Assembly (NCBI GenBank): GCA_013815325.1
Contig: JACDGM010000004.1
Coordinates: forward strand, 1 to 64,000
From: Chthoniobacterales bacterium
GTDB lineage: Bacteria > Verrucomicrobiota > Verrucomicrobiia > Chthoniobacterales > UBA10450
Reading direction: 5' to 3'
Length of the DNA: 64,000 nt
A program made the position numbers and the translations under genes. How positions within the stretch are numbered: the first letter of the stretch is position 1; every line of letters starts with the position of its first letter. Below the pieces are notes generated by a model. That model searched no databases, had not been told where the DNA came from, and saw nothing but the letters and a program-made list of their open reading frames with translations. Below, in pieces: positions 38,196-46,600 of the stretch.

Positions 38196-41174
38196 ATGAC
38201 AACTACGTTAGCTCGATTTACATCCAGCAGGCAGTGGAGGCGCTTTGCCATCACCTCTGTTTCGCTTTGCCTCGGCCTGGCCGCCACTTCACTGCAGGCG
38301 AGGCCCGTCCCGCAAAACCTCGCCGGGGGTCTTGACGCACTTGTGGAGAGCAACCTCGCTCTCAAGGCGCAGGCCAACAGCAAAGGCGCACCGACCGCTG
38401 CGCTCTACAACGGCTACGCCACGCAGCGGGCCGCGGATTATGCGGAACGCGCGATTCAAGACGCTGGCACCGGCCGGTTCCTGGTCGACATCTATCCGAG
38501 CAACAACCGTGTGAACGCGGAGAAGCTCGTCTCGATGCTGCAGCAGCGTTTCTCGTCCTTCAAACTCACGGCGCTGAATAAAAAATATCATGGCGTCGGT
38601 GTGGTCGAAGGGTTCATTTCCCTCGATGACGTGCCGGCTCTCGGCAACATGCGCGAAGTGCGCTCCGTCAGCCTGGGGCTCCGGCCCGAGCTGAACCGCC
38701 CGGCGCGCACAGGTGGCGGCATTCAACCGGGCACCACCTTGCCGTTGCTCGGGACGGCCTTCGATCAGGGTGTCTATCAACATCGCGTCGATCAGATCAA
38801 CAAGTTCTATAATCCATCCGCGGACGCGGATTATGAAGGCTCGGGGATTAGCATCGGCTTCCTCTCCGACAGTTACGGCAACTCCGCGACCGACGTGGCG
38901 AATTTCGACTTGCCCGGCGCAGGCGGCAACCCTCTCAACCCTCAGCCGGTAGTTGTCTTGCAGGATATCACCGCCACCGATGAAGGTCGGGGAATGGTCC
39001 AGATCGGCTACAAAATGGCGCCCAAGGCGCGTCTTGGCTTCGCCACCGGCGCGACCGGTGAAGTTGCCTACGCCAATAACATTCGCGCCCTCGCGGCGCT
39101 TCCGGGTTTTGAATATCCGCCGAGAACTCAGCAAGGTTTCAAGGCCGACGTGATCTGCGACGACATCGGCTACGGCGACGAGCCATTCTTCCAGGACGGC
39201 ATCATCGCCGAGGGAGTGGACGATGCTGCCGCCGTCGGCGTCGCCTATTTCTCCTCCGCGGGTAACGACATCGGGACCTATGACTACGACTCCGACTATC
39301 GGAACGTGCCGAATGGCCCCGGTGCGCTGACTGGCACGAACATCAAGCTCGCCGGTGTCCCGTCTAATCTCTACCAGGGTGGCTTCCACGATTTCAATCC
39401 GGCCCATGACCATCAGGATATTGCCCAGACGGTTAACGTGCCTGCCGTCCCGCCGGCGACCAACTTCCAGTGGGATGACCCCTATAACCAGGTGCTCGAT
39501 TTTGACCCAAACCCGATCTATACCAATCACGCTGTCTATAACAATACCCCGCTCACCTTCACGACCCCCTCTCTGACGGCGGGCCAGAACTACGTTATTA
39601 CTGTGACGGCTGATTCGGGCAGCACCTTTGACGCGATTGTCACGATCAAAGATCCCAACGGTAACATCATCGTGAACATGCAGGACACTGGCACGGACGA
39701 GACAATCAATCTCTATCCCCCTATTACCGGCCCTTACATGATCATCGTCACGAACTTTGGCGGAACGACCGGAGCCTTCACAGTGAACATCTATAACGGC
39801 AGCAACCCGCAGCTCACGACCGATTTCAACCTTCTCGTCTTTGACTTGGAAGGCAACTATCTCTCGAATAGCTCGCTCACGACGAATAACTACGCGACTA
39901 ACATCCCGTTCGAATTCGGTGTGACCGCGCCAAAGACTGGTGAGACTCAGGTGCAGTATGTCATCGCTCGCTCGAGCGTACCCAGCGCGCCGCAACCGGC
40001 GACGCACATCCGTTGGATCATCCGCGGTAACGGTCTCTCCGGTATCGGACCAGCGGAGTACTTCAAGGTCAACTCACCGAACACGAAAGGCCACGCCATG
40101 GCTAATGGTTGCAACGGCACCGCGGCGTATAGCGTCTTTCGACCGAACATCCCGGAATATTACACCTCGCCCGGCCCGGCTACCGTTTACTTCGACATGA
40201 TGGGCAATCGCCTGCCGACTCCGGAAGTGCGTCGGCAGCCTGGTGTTGCCGCGGCTGATAATGCCAACACCTCCTTCTTCGGCTTTGATAGCGCGAGTGA
40301 CTTGGATATCGACCCGAACTTCTCCGGCACCAGTGCCGCCTCGCCGCACGCCGCTGCCGTTGCCGCCTTGGTTCTTCAGGCCCATGGCGGTACCGGTAGC
40401 GTTACCCCGACGCAGATGATGGATCTGCTCCATAACAGTGCCTTCCAGCACGACCTCGACCCGAACTTTGCTTCGGGCAGAGCGCGCACTTCGGAGGGCG
40501 GAAGGGTAATTTTCACAGCGAACACGGACCTCGGGCTCAACCCGAGTTCCGGCGTCAACAACGTCAACCACCTTACGGTCTCGTATAAAGGACCAGGAGC
40601 ACTCACCAGTCTCGTCTTCAATCCTGAGGGCACCGCGCAAACCGGCGGCAACACCACCGGGGGTAACAATGGCCTCGATCTGACCAACACTTACTTCAGC
40701 AATATTTACCCCGGCATCGTCTTCGAACCGAGTACGAAGCCTTTCACGGTGGGAACCTCTGATGTAAGCGCTACTGATATCAGCGCAGCCTTCAGCAACC
40801 AGGCTCCGTTGCCTTCGATCGCGGGTCAGTTTTGGACGATGTCGTTGTCATTCGCGAATAACACCTTCACGAGCGAGAAGACGGTGCGCTTCACCGTCGG
40901 TCACGGCCCGCAGCACAACTCCACCCTGACGAATGGAACCGGTCCAGATGGCGGCGCCACCTCCACGGCGTTCACACAGGCCGATCTCTTCGGCAAAGAA
41001 CTGCTCCTGCCAGATGGCACGATTGCGCGCCATGGCATGACCTTTAGCGGCACGACCTCGGGCGGTGGCACCTTTAGCGGGACCATCGAAAACCGTGCCG
41101 GGGCGGGTTACTCTAATCTGGATGGTTACGGATTCCTTAATGCCGAAGCCGCAGTCAAAGCCCCGCTTCACTAA
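38196..41174 (+). CDS. Secreted subtilase-like (S8) protein, paralogue of the 34727 gene
   Basis: A 992-residue exported protein, divergent from and related to the 921-residue one. The signal peptide is about residues 1-35 (SVSLCLGLAATSLQA). The mature start RPVPQNLAGGLDALV parallels TPIPQNLGNGLRSLV of the partner. Catalytic landmarks are FLSDSYGNS (Asp), YFSSAGND (oxyanion Asn) and NFSGTSAASPHAAAVAAL (Ser). The His box is replaced by TDEGRGMVQIGYKMAPKARL, again with Glu at the His position. A PPC-like beta domain (DAIVTIKDPNGN, GPYMIIVTNFGG) is inserted before the Ser box. The C-terminal region, with SGTTSGGGTFSGTIENRAGA, resembles that of the partner. No Shine-Dalgarno is visible. Likely role: extracellular or cell-surface protein degradation, if active. 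Confidence 0.86.
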   Translation: MTTTLARFTSSRQWRRFAITSVSLCLGLAATSLQARPVPQNLAGGLDALVESNLALKAQANSKGAPTAALYNGYATQRAADYAERAIQDAGTGRFLVDIYPSNNRVNAEKLVSMLQQRFSSFKLTALNKKYHGVGVVEGFISLDDVPALGNMREVRSVSLGLRPELNRPARTGGGIQPGTTLPLLGTAFDQGVYQHRVDQINKFYNPSADADYEGSGISIGFLSDSYGNSATDVANFDLPGAGGNPLNPQPVVVLQDITATDEGRGMVQIGYKMAPKARLGFATGATGEVAYANNIRALAALPGFEYPPRTQQGFKADVICDDIGYGDEPFFQDGIIAEGVDDAAAVGVAYFSSAGNDIGTYDYDSDYRNVPNGPGALTGTNIKLAGVPSNLYQGGFHDFNPAHDHQDIAQTVNVPAVPPATNFQWDDPYNQVLDFDPNPIYTNHAVYNNTPLTFTTPSLTAGQNYVITVTADSGSTFDAIVTIKDPNGNIIVNMQDTGTDETINLYPPITGPYMIIVTNFGGTTGAFTVNIYNGSNPQLTTDFNLLVFDLEGNYLSNSSLTTNNYATNIPFEFGVTAPKTGETQVQYVIARSSVPSAPQPATHIRWIIRGNGLSGIGPAEYFKVNSPNTKGHAMANGCNGTAAYSVFRPNIPEYYTSPGPATVYFDMMGNRLPTPEVRRQPGVAAADNANTSFFGFDSASDLDIDPNFSGTSAASPHAAAVAALVLQAHGGTGSVTPTQMMDLLHNSAFQHDLDPNFASGRARTSEGGRVIFTANTDLGLNPSSGVNNVNHLTVSYKGPGALTSLVFNPEGTAQTGGNTTGGNNGLDLTNTYFSNIYPGIVFEPSTKPFTVGTSDVSATDISAAFSNQAPLPSIAGQFWTMSLSFANNTFTSEKTVRFTVGHGPQHNSTLTNGTGPDGGATSTAFTQADLFGKELLLPDGTIARHGMTFSGTTSGGGTFSGTIENRAGAGYSNLDGYGFLNAEAAVKAPLH

Positions 41175-41200
41175 CGATTCGCGTAGGAACAACTAGCGAA

Positions 41201-41235
41201 ACGGCAGGCCAGCAATGGCCTGCCGTTTCTGCTTT
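41201..41235 (+). terminator. Rho-independent terminator after the secreted protease
   Basis: A perfect 11-bp stem ACGGCAGGCCA / TGGCCTGCCGT with a GCAA tetraloop is followed by TTCTGCTTT, 26 bp after the stop codon of the 992-residue protein. Confidence 0.85.
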
Positions 41236-41370
41236 CCAAGACTCACCTCTCACAGCCCTTCGGTTGACGCGCCGGGTGCTCGCATCCATATTCGCGCTCC
41301 TCAATCGTCGGGCGACCGCTTCGTTTGTCCCGGTCAGGCGACCCCCACCTGTATTTCGAGGAATCATCTC

Positions 41371-43185
41371 ATGGACAAAATACGCAACATCGCAATCATC
41401 GCCCATGTCGATCACGGCAAGACGACGCTCGTCGATCAATTGCTCCGTCAATCCGGCACCTTCCGCTCCAATCAAAAAGTCGAGGAGCGCATGATGGACT
41501 CGATGGATCTCGAGCGCGAGAAAGGCATTACCATTCGCGCCAAGAACGCCGCATTTAATTGGAACGGCTACCGCATCAACATCGTCGACACCCCGGGCCA
41601 CGCCGACTTCGGCGGCGAAGTCGAGCGCATCATGAAAATGGTCGACGGAGTCCTTCTCGTCGTTGACGCCCACGACGGGCCGCAGGCGCAGACGCGCTTC
41701 GTCCTCAAAAAAGCGCTCGAGAACAAAGTGAAACCGATCGTCGTCATCAACAAAGTCGACCGCGAAAATGCGCGCCCGCACAAGGTTCTCGACATGGTCT
41801 TCGATCTCTTCGTTGAGCTGAAGGCGAACGACGAGCAACTCGATTTTCCGATCATTTACGCCAGCGCCAAGAACGGCTTCGCCATGCGCGAAGTGCATGA
41901 GAATAGCGAAGACATGACGCCGCTTTTCGAAGCGATCGTGCAATACATCCCGCCGCCCACGATCGCAGCCGAGCCGTATTTTCAAATGCTCGTCTCCAAT
42001 CTGCACTACAGCGATTATCTGGGACGCATTGCTCTCGGGCGCATCGTCAGCGGTCGCGTCGCGGTCGGCGACTCCATCGTCTCCATCCATCGCGACGGGC
42101 GCCGCGAACGCGGCAACGTCACTGCCCTTTATACCTACGCCGGCCTGCAACAGGTCGAGACGCAACACGCCAGCGCCGGCGACATCGTCGGCCTCACCGG
42201 CTTCGAAGAAGTTTACATCGGCGAAACCCTCACCGATCGCGAAGAGCGCGTCCCGCTTCAGTTCGTCGACATCGACCCGCCGACCATCCGCATGCGGATT
42301 TTGGTGAACGATTCGCCCTTCGCCGGTCGTGACGGCAAGTTCGTCACCGCGCGTCACGTGCGCGAGCGCCTCATCCGCGAGACCCGCGGCAATGTCTCGC
42401 TCCAGGTCAATGACACCGAAGCCGCCGGCGCTTTCGAAATCAACGCGCGCGGCGAAATGCAGATCGCGATCCTCGTCGAGCAAATGCGCCGCGAAGGCTA
42501 CGAAGTGATGGTCTCGCGCCCGGAAGTTATCTTTCAACGCGACGAAAGCGGCGCCCTCCTCGAGCCTCTCGAGACTCTTTACGTGGAGGTGCCTAACGAA
42601 AACTTGGGCGATGTCCTGCAGTCGCTCGCCGGCCGCAAAGGCGAGATCGTCGGAATGGATCATCACGCCACACGCGTCTCCGTCGAAGCCATCGTCCCCA
42701 CCCGCGGCCTCATCGGCTTCGAGACCGATCTCGTCAACCTGACTCGCGGCGAAGGCATCATGAGCCACCTCTTTCGCGAGTACTCGCCCTACAAAGGCGA
42801 AATGGAAGGGCGCAACCGCGGCGTTCTCGTCTCGATGGAGCCGGGCATCAGCACCGCCTACGCCCTCAACAACATTCAAGCGCGCGGAACATTATTCGTC
42901 GGTCCCCAAGAGGAAATTTATGCGGGCATGATTGTGGGCGAAAATGCCCGCCCGGATGACCTCCCGGTCAATCCCTGCAAGGCGAAGCACCTCACCAACA
43001 TGCGCAGCCAAGGCGACGGCAAGGGCATCCAGCTCGACGCGCCGCTCAAGATGAGTCTGGAGCGCGCGATCGAGTACATCAGCGCCGACGAGTACGTCGA
43101 AATCACTCCGAAATCGCTCCGACTGCGCAAGCGGATTCTCGACGCCAATTCGCGCAAGCGCGCGGCCAACGCCGCCGCTGCCTAA
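41371..43185 (+). CDS. typA: Ribosome-associated GTPase TypA/BipA
   Basis: A 604-residue translational GTPase of the TypA/BipA family, close to the usual 605-615 length. The open frame extends upstream to 41215, but the ATG at 41371 gives the canonical start [20 protein letters not shown]. The motifs are the P-loop AHVDHGKTT, switch [21 protein letters not shown] and NKVD (NKVDRENA). Elongation-factor domains II and III and a BipA-specific C-terminal domain ending [20 protein letters not shown] follow. The protein binds the 70S ribosome and is needed in many bacteria for 50S assembly and growth under stress or cold. The stop codon is formed by a GCCTAACGA word (43180). Confidence 0.97.
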   Translation: MDKIRNIAIIAHVDHGKTTLVDQLLRQSGTFRSNQKVEERMMDSMDLEREKGITIRAKNAAFNWNGYRINIVDTPGHADFGGEVERIMKMVDGVLLVVDAHDGPQAQTRFVLKKALENKVKPIVVINKVDRENARPHKVLDMVFDLFVELKANDEQLDFPIIYASAKNGFAMREVHENSEDMTPLFEAIVQYIPPPTIAAEPYFQMLVSNLHYSDYLGRIALGRIVSGRVAVGDSIVSIHRDGRRERGNVTALYTYAGLQQVETQHASAGDIVGLTGFEEVYIGETLTDREERVPLQFVDIDPPTIRMRILVNDSPFAGRDGKFVTARHVRERLIRETRGNVSLQVNDTEAAGAFEINARGEMQIAILVEQMRREGYEVMVSRPEVIFQRDESGALLEPLETLYVEVPNENLGDVLQSLAGRKGEIVGMDHHATRVSVEAIVPTRGLIGFETDLVNLTRGEGIMSHLFREYSPYKGEMEGRNRGVLVSMEPGISTAYALNNIQARGTLFVGPQEEIYAGMIVGENARPDDLPVNPCKAKHLTNMRSQGDGKGIQLDAPLKMSLERAIEYISADEYVEITPKSLRLRKRILDANSRKRAANAAAA

Positions 43186-43206
43186 CGAAAGTGGGCAAGC
43201 CAGGCT

Positions 43207-43236
43207 GTGTCGTCAGCCCGGATTACGCGACGACAC
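43207..43236. terminator. Possible bidirectional terminator
   Basis: An 8-bp stem GTGTCGTC / GACGACAC with a 14-base loop lies in the 56 bp between the converging ends of typA and the autotransporter-repeat gene. No clear U-tract is present on either side, so the call is tentative. Confidence 0.4.
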
Positions 43237-43241
43237 CGGGG

Positions 43242-44810
43242 TTATTGCAAAACGGTGAGCGTCAAATCATTCCCATCGCCGCCTTCGTAGTTCACTTGGA
43301 ACTTGTTCCGCCCGGCAGCGAAAGTAGAATCGTCGGCTAAGTTAGCGAAGGTACCGGAGATTGGCGTAGCGGAGGTGTTACTGATTACGGTGAAGACCTT
43401 GCCGGCGGTCAGTTTTTTGTTCGCGACCGCGGTGAAGTTAAACTGCGCGCCGCTGTCGATGGTTACGCCATTGGCAATGACGTAGTAGGCCCTCGCTTTT
43501 CTGGTGTTCAGCCTGTAAGTGTAGGTGCCGTCCGCTTCGAAGGTAAGTGTGCTCTGGATGGTGAGGCCAGTTAGCGTGCTCGCGCCGATCCTTGGCGCAA
43601 GAAAAGCTCCCGTGCCGCTGCCGCTGCCGATCGTCACCGCCCCCGCGACGATGCCGCGGCCGCCCAGGGTGCCGGCATTGACCCTCACCGCTCCGCTGCC
43701 AGTGGCAGAACCAGTCGTGTTGCTGACCACCAACGCCCCGTCACTGATCGTAGTGCCCTCCGTGTAGGTGTTCGCACTGCTCAACGTAAACCTGCCGGTA
43801 CCAATCTTGATCAGCGCCGCCCCGGAACCGCCACTAATGGTCCCGTCCTGAATTAACCCGGAGAATTCGGTGTTCAATGAGTTGCTTCCTATAGTGAGAT
43901 TGTTACTTCCCAAAAAAACGAAACTATCTCCTTCTAACGAGCCAATCGTCAAACCTGGAGAAAGGTGGTCCGTGATGTCTAGCTGTCCAAAGCCGAAAAG
44001 CTCTACCTGTGCCGAGCCGCCGCTCGATTTGGAAGAAAATTGAATGGAACCGCCGTGGGTGATTAAGGTCGAGTTATCAGCCAATGACCCGTCGTTAAAA
44101 TCGGTGTGCCCGCCCCCGTAGTTGATGAACGTGCCATTGGCTGCGCTCGATCGTCCAGCGAAGGCCGTGCTGCCGCCTATGATCCCGCTGCCAGTTGCAC
44201 TGTTATTAATGAAAGTGCCGTCGCCCGCCGTCGAGCTGTCAAAGAAAAACGTCACACCGTGCGCAGTGCTGGTGCTTGTTGCGCCGTTGTTGCTGAAGCT
44301 CCCTTCATCCGCATTCGAGCTGTCAAAGAAATCGATGAACCCGCTGTTGGAAAAGGTCGTCCCGCTCCCGGCCGTGGCACGGTTGAGGAACTCTATTAAT
44401 CCGTCCCCCACTCCTACAACAAAGTTCTGCGCGATCCCGGAGTTATTCGCGATGCCGGCGCCGCTAAGTGTAAGGTTCCCGCTCGGAGCAGTAGCGATGG
44501 TAAAGGCACTAGCGTCGGGATTGAAGACGATGCCATCGACCGTTGTGATGCCTGAGATAGAAACATTGGTTGTATCCGAGCTCTCGAACGTCGCGACGTC
44601 GGCCGGATCATTGGGCACAGTTGCTGGCGTCCAATTGGCGGCGGTATTCCAGTCGCTATTTGTCGGATGGAAGTTCCAGGTTGCGCTACCTGCTTTGACG
44701 CCTTGGGCAGTCAGCCCCAGACTCAACAATTCGAGAAATGCCGCGACGAAAGCGGAGCGTTTGAAGCGCCCAATCCTGCGGGCGGTGGGTTTTGTTGTCG
44801 TATCGTTCAT
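43242..44810 (-). CDS. Autotransporter-associated beta-strand repeat protein
   Basis: A 522-residue exported protein. An in-frame upstream Met exists at 44942, but the Met at 44810 places a basic stretch directly before a hydrophobic signal segment (SAFVAAFLELLSLGLTAQGV). The body is Gly/Ser/Thr/Asn-rich predicted beta-helix. It starts with WNFHPTNSDWNTAANWTPAT, a common opening in such proteins. It contains imperfect repeats of the type ATAGSGTTFSNSG, STAGDGTFINNSA and SSAANGTFINYGG, and one autotransporter-associated beta-strand unit, IGTGRFTLSSANTYTEGTTI. No beta-barrel or PEP-CTERM sorting signal is visible; the protein ends GGDGNDLTLTVLQ. The role is probably surface-located or extracellular; no specific function can be given. 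Confidence 0.8.
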   Translation of the reverse strand: MNDTTTKPTARRIGRFKRSAFVAAFLELLSLGLTAQGVKAGSATWNFHPTNSDWNTAANWTPATVPNDPADVATFESSDTTNVSISGITTVDGIVFNPDASAFTIATAPSGNLTLSGAGIANNSGIAQNFVVGVGDGLIEFLNRATAGSGTTFSNSGFIDFFDSSNADEGSFSNNGATSTSTAHGVTFFFDSSTAGDGTFINNSATGSGIIGGSTAFAGRSSAANGTFINYGGGHTDFNDGSLADNSTLITHGGSIQFSSKSSGGSAQVELFGFGQLDITDHLSPGLTIGSLEGDSFVFLGSNNLTIGSNSLNTEFSGLIQDGTISGGSGAALIKIGTGRFTLSSANTYTEGTTISDGALVVSNTTGSATGSGAVRVNAGTLGGRGIVAGAVTIGSGSGTGAFLAPRIGASTLTGLTIQSTLTFEADGTYTYRLNTRKARAYYVIANGVTIDSGAQFNFTAVANKKLTAGKVFTVISNTSATPISGTFANLADDSTFAAGRNKFQVNYEGGDGNDLTLTVLQ

Positions 44811-45073
44811 GGCGATGCGGTTCCTAACTAATCGTTGCCTAGACATAACCTCACCATCACTTGAGATATGTGACCGACGGTCGTCGACTGGAAGGAACGA
44901 AGTTGAGAAACGCGGTGGGAACTCATGGCGAGGCGATGACACAAAATCTATTTGGCCTTGTCAAACAAATTTTGAGCTTTTTGTTTCGTCTGAAAAGCAC
45001 CGAATACGGCTGCGCTGATCGCTCGCGACGAGCTGCGATATCGTTAGGCAGGAGAGGCCGGCGCATTCAGCAT

Positions 45074-45093
45074 CGCTTCGCAGGCGCGAAGCG
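45074..45093 (+). other. Hairpin upstream of the selenoprotein island
   Basis: A perfect 8-bp stem, CGCTTCGC / GCGAAGCG with an AGGC loop, followed by TCTCTTCTT, about 60 bp before the small selenoprotein ATG. It could be a terminator or leader element. The rest of the 340-bp gap from 44811 shows no gene; one exact 9-mer is at 45041. Confidence 0.4.
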
Positions 45094-45151
45094 TCTCTTC
45101 TTGACCCCATTCCGCTCTCCGTTAACCTGCCTTGCAGGAAAGGAGCGTGCG

Positions 45152-45388
45152 ATGAAAACCGAAATCCGGATCGAATACTGCGCGGTTTGAAACTACGCGC
45201 CGAAGGCCGTCAGTTTGACGGCTAAGATTCTCGAGCTCGGGGATCGCATCGCGTCGCTCACCCTGGTCCCATCCAGCGGCGGCGCCTTCGAAGTCAGCGC
45301 CAATGACAAAACGCTCCATTCCAAACTCGCCAGCGGCGAATGGCCGGACTTCGACGGGCTCGTTAGGCAGCTCAAAAAGCTCAAATAA
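45152..45388 (+). CDS. Small Rdx/SelW-like selenoprotein with CxxU redox motif (in-frame UGA)
   Basis: A 78-residue protein read through an in-frame TGA at 45188-45190 (codon 13). The ATG at 45152 is preceded by GGAAAGGAG, a good ribosome site. The start reads MKTEIRIEYCAV-U-NYAPKA, giving Cys10-Ala-Val-Sec13, the CxxU motif of the thioredoxin-like Rdx family (SelW/SelT/SelH). The following text (LTLVPSSGGAFEVSANDKTL, then GEWPDFDGLVRQLKKLK) fits that fold and its usual 75-100 residue length. A hairpin at SECIS distance follows the UGA. The gene lies directly upstream of tRNA-Sec and selD. Its likely role is a thiol/selenol redox protein; the partner is unknown. Standard gene finding would miss it because of the UGA. 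Confidence 0.88.
45206..45222 (+). promoter_or_regulatory. SECIS hairpin of the small selenoprotein
   Basis: A perfect 7-bp stem GCCGTCA / TGACGGC with a GTT triloop, beginning 15 nt after the UGA; the loop G lies 23 nt past the UGA, within the range of bacterial SECIS elements. The loop is the same as in the selD hairpin. Confidence 0.8.
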
Positions 45389-45432
45389 TCGAGCACGTCG
45401 CGCGGTTGCAGGTTGGACCGTTTCTTTTTTCC

Positions 45433-45523
45433 GGAGAGTGAAGGGTGCCTGGTGGCCCTCGCGATCTTCAAAATCGCCGTCGGCCTTCACCGGCCGAGGT
45501 AGGTTCGATTCCTATCCTCTCCG
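45433..45523 (+). tRNA. selC: tRNA-Sec (anticodon TCA)
   Basis: About 91 nt, the long form typical of selenocysteine tRNA. The acceptor strands are GGAGAGTG and TCCTCTCC, with a mismatch at pair 7 and a wobble at pair 8. The D region is AGGG...CCCT. The anticodon stem-loop is GCGAT-CTTCAAA-ATCGC with anticodon TCA. A long variable arm is formed by TCGGCC and GGCCGA. The T arm is TAGG-TTCGATT-CCTA. The discriminator is G and CCA is not fully encoded (CCC follows). It lies between two selenoprotein genes and upstream of selA and selB, as expected. The mismatched acceptor pair should be checked, but the anticodon and long arm leave little doubt. Confidence 0.92.
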
Positions 45524-45562
45524 CCCTTCCTCTTCCTCGTTCTCGAAAGGAGGTGATTCCGA

Positions 45563-46600
45563 ATGTCGCGCGAACAAATCCGTAAACTGACCTCGCTCTC
45601 CACCTGTGCCGGCTGAGCTTCCAAGTTGAGCCAACAGGCCCTGACGCAAGTTTTGCGTCAGCTCCCTCAGTATCCAAATCGCAACGTTCTCGTCGGTTCC
45701 GCCACGGCGGACGACGCCGGCGTTTTCCGTCTCGACGCCGATCGCGCTCTCGTGCAAACGGTCGACTTCTTCACCCCGATCGTAGACAACCCTTTTGCCT
45801 ACGGTCAAATCGCGGCGGCCAACGCGCTCTCCGATGTTTTCGCGATGGGCGGTCGCCCGCTCACCGCCCTAAATATCCTGGGCCTGCCTAACGATTTGGT
45901 TTCGTCAAAAACAATCGCCGCCATTCTGCGCGGCGGCGCGGAGAAAGCGCGCGAAGCCGGTTGCGCCATCATCGGCGGCCACACCATCCGCAATCCGGAG
46001 CCGATTTACGGCCTCGCCGTCACTGGCCTCGTATCGCCCAAAAAAATGCTGACCAATGCGAGAGCCCGAATCGGCGATCTTCTCGTTCTCACGAAACCGC
46101 TCGGCACCGGCATTGTCACTACCGGGATCAAGCGTGGCCTAACGAGTCGCTCGCTCGCCCGGGAAACGGTCAGCCTCATGTCGCGCGTTAATTCCGCGGG
46201 CGCCGATTTGGCCGAACGCGGCCTCGTCCGCGCGGCCACCGACGTCACTGGCTTCGGCCTGCTCGGTCACCTCGCTTCAATGTGTCGCGCGAGCGAAGTC
46301 AGCGCCGCCCTTTCCGTCGGCGACGTTCCCGCCATTAGCGCGGAAGTTTTCCATCTTATCGAGGCGGATTGCGTTCCCGGTGGCACGGTGCAAAACCTCA
46401 AAACTGCCACGGCCCTGGTGGAATGGAATCGCACCGGCAGGGTCCAGAAGCTCCTCCTGGCCGACGCGCAAACCAGCGGCGGAATGCTTCTCTGCGTAGC
46501 GCCGCGGCATTTACCAGAGGTTTCACGGCTCTTGAAATCGGATGCTGTCGTCATCGGCAAAATCACGCGCCGGAGCGCGCGGTTGATTCGTCTTCTCTGA
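45563..46600 (+). CDS. selD: Selenophosphate synthetase SelD, itself a selenoprotein (in-frame UGA)
   Basis: A 345-residue protein when the TGA at 45614-45616 (codon 18) is read as Sec. The ATG at 45563 follows a near-perfect ribosome site (AAAGGAGGTGAT). The N-terminus reads LTSLSTCAG-U-ASKLSQQAL, aligning Sec18 and Lys21 with the catalytic Cys17 and Lys20 of E. coli SelD. Later landmarks are VGSATADDAGVFRLDADRAL, ANALSDVFAMGGRPLTALNI and AGGHTIRNPE-type text (IIGGHTIRNPEP). The enzyme makes selenophosphate from selenide and ATP. It lies 39 bp after tRNA-Sec and its stop overlaps the selA start (TGATG). An annotation starting at 45626 would lose the active-site residues. Confidence 0.95.
45641..45661 (+). 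promoter_or_regulatory. SECIS hairpin of selD
   Basis: A perfect 9-bp stem CTGACGCAA / TTGCGTCAG with a GTT triloop, starting 24 nt after the UGA; the loop lies about 34 nt past it, near the far end of the usual range. Confidence 0.75.

Noticed and set aside
38289-40007. 572-codon minus-strand frame inside the secreted protease
   Set aside because: Low-complexity translation without motifs, opposite a clear signal-peptide protease.
41263-41294. Promoter TTGACG...CATATT before typA
   Set aside because: Weak -10 and uncertain spacing; could not be supported beyond chance.
41155-42879. 574-codon minus-strand frame opposite typA
   Set aside because: Shadow of the highly conserved BipA gene; no domain.
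45626-45628. Downstream start for selD
   Set aside because: It would remove the catalytic Sec18 and Lys21; the upstream ATG has a strong ribosome site.
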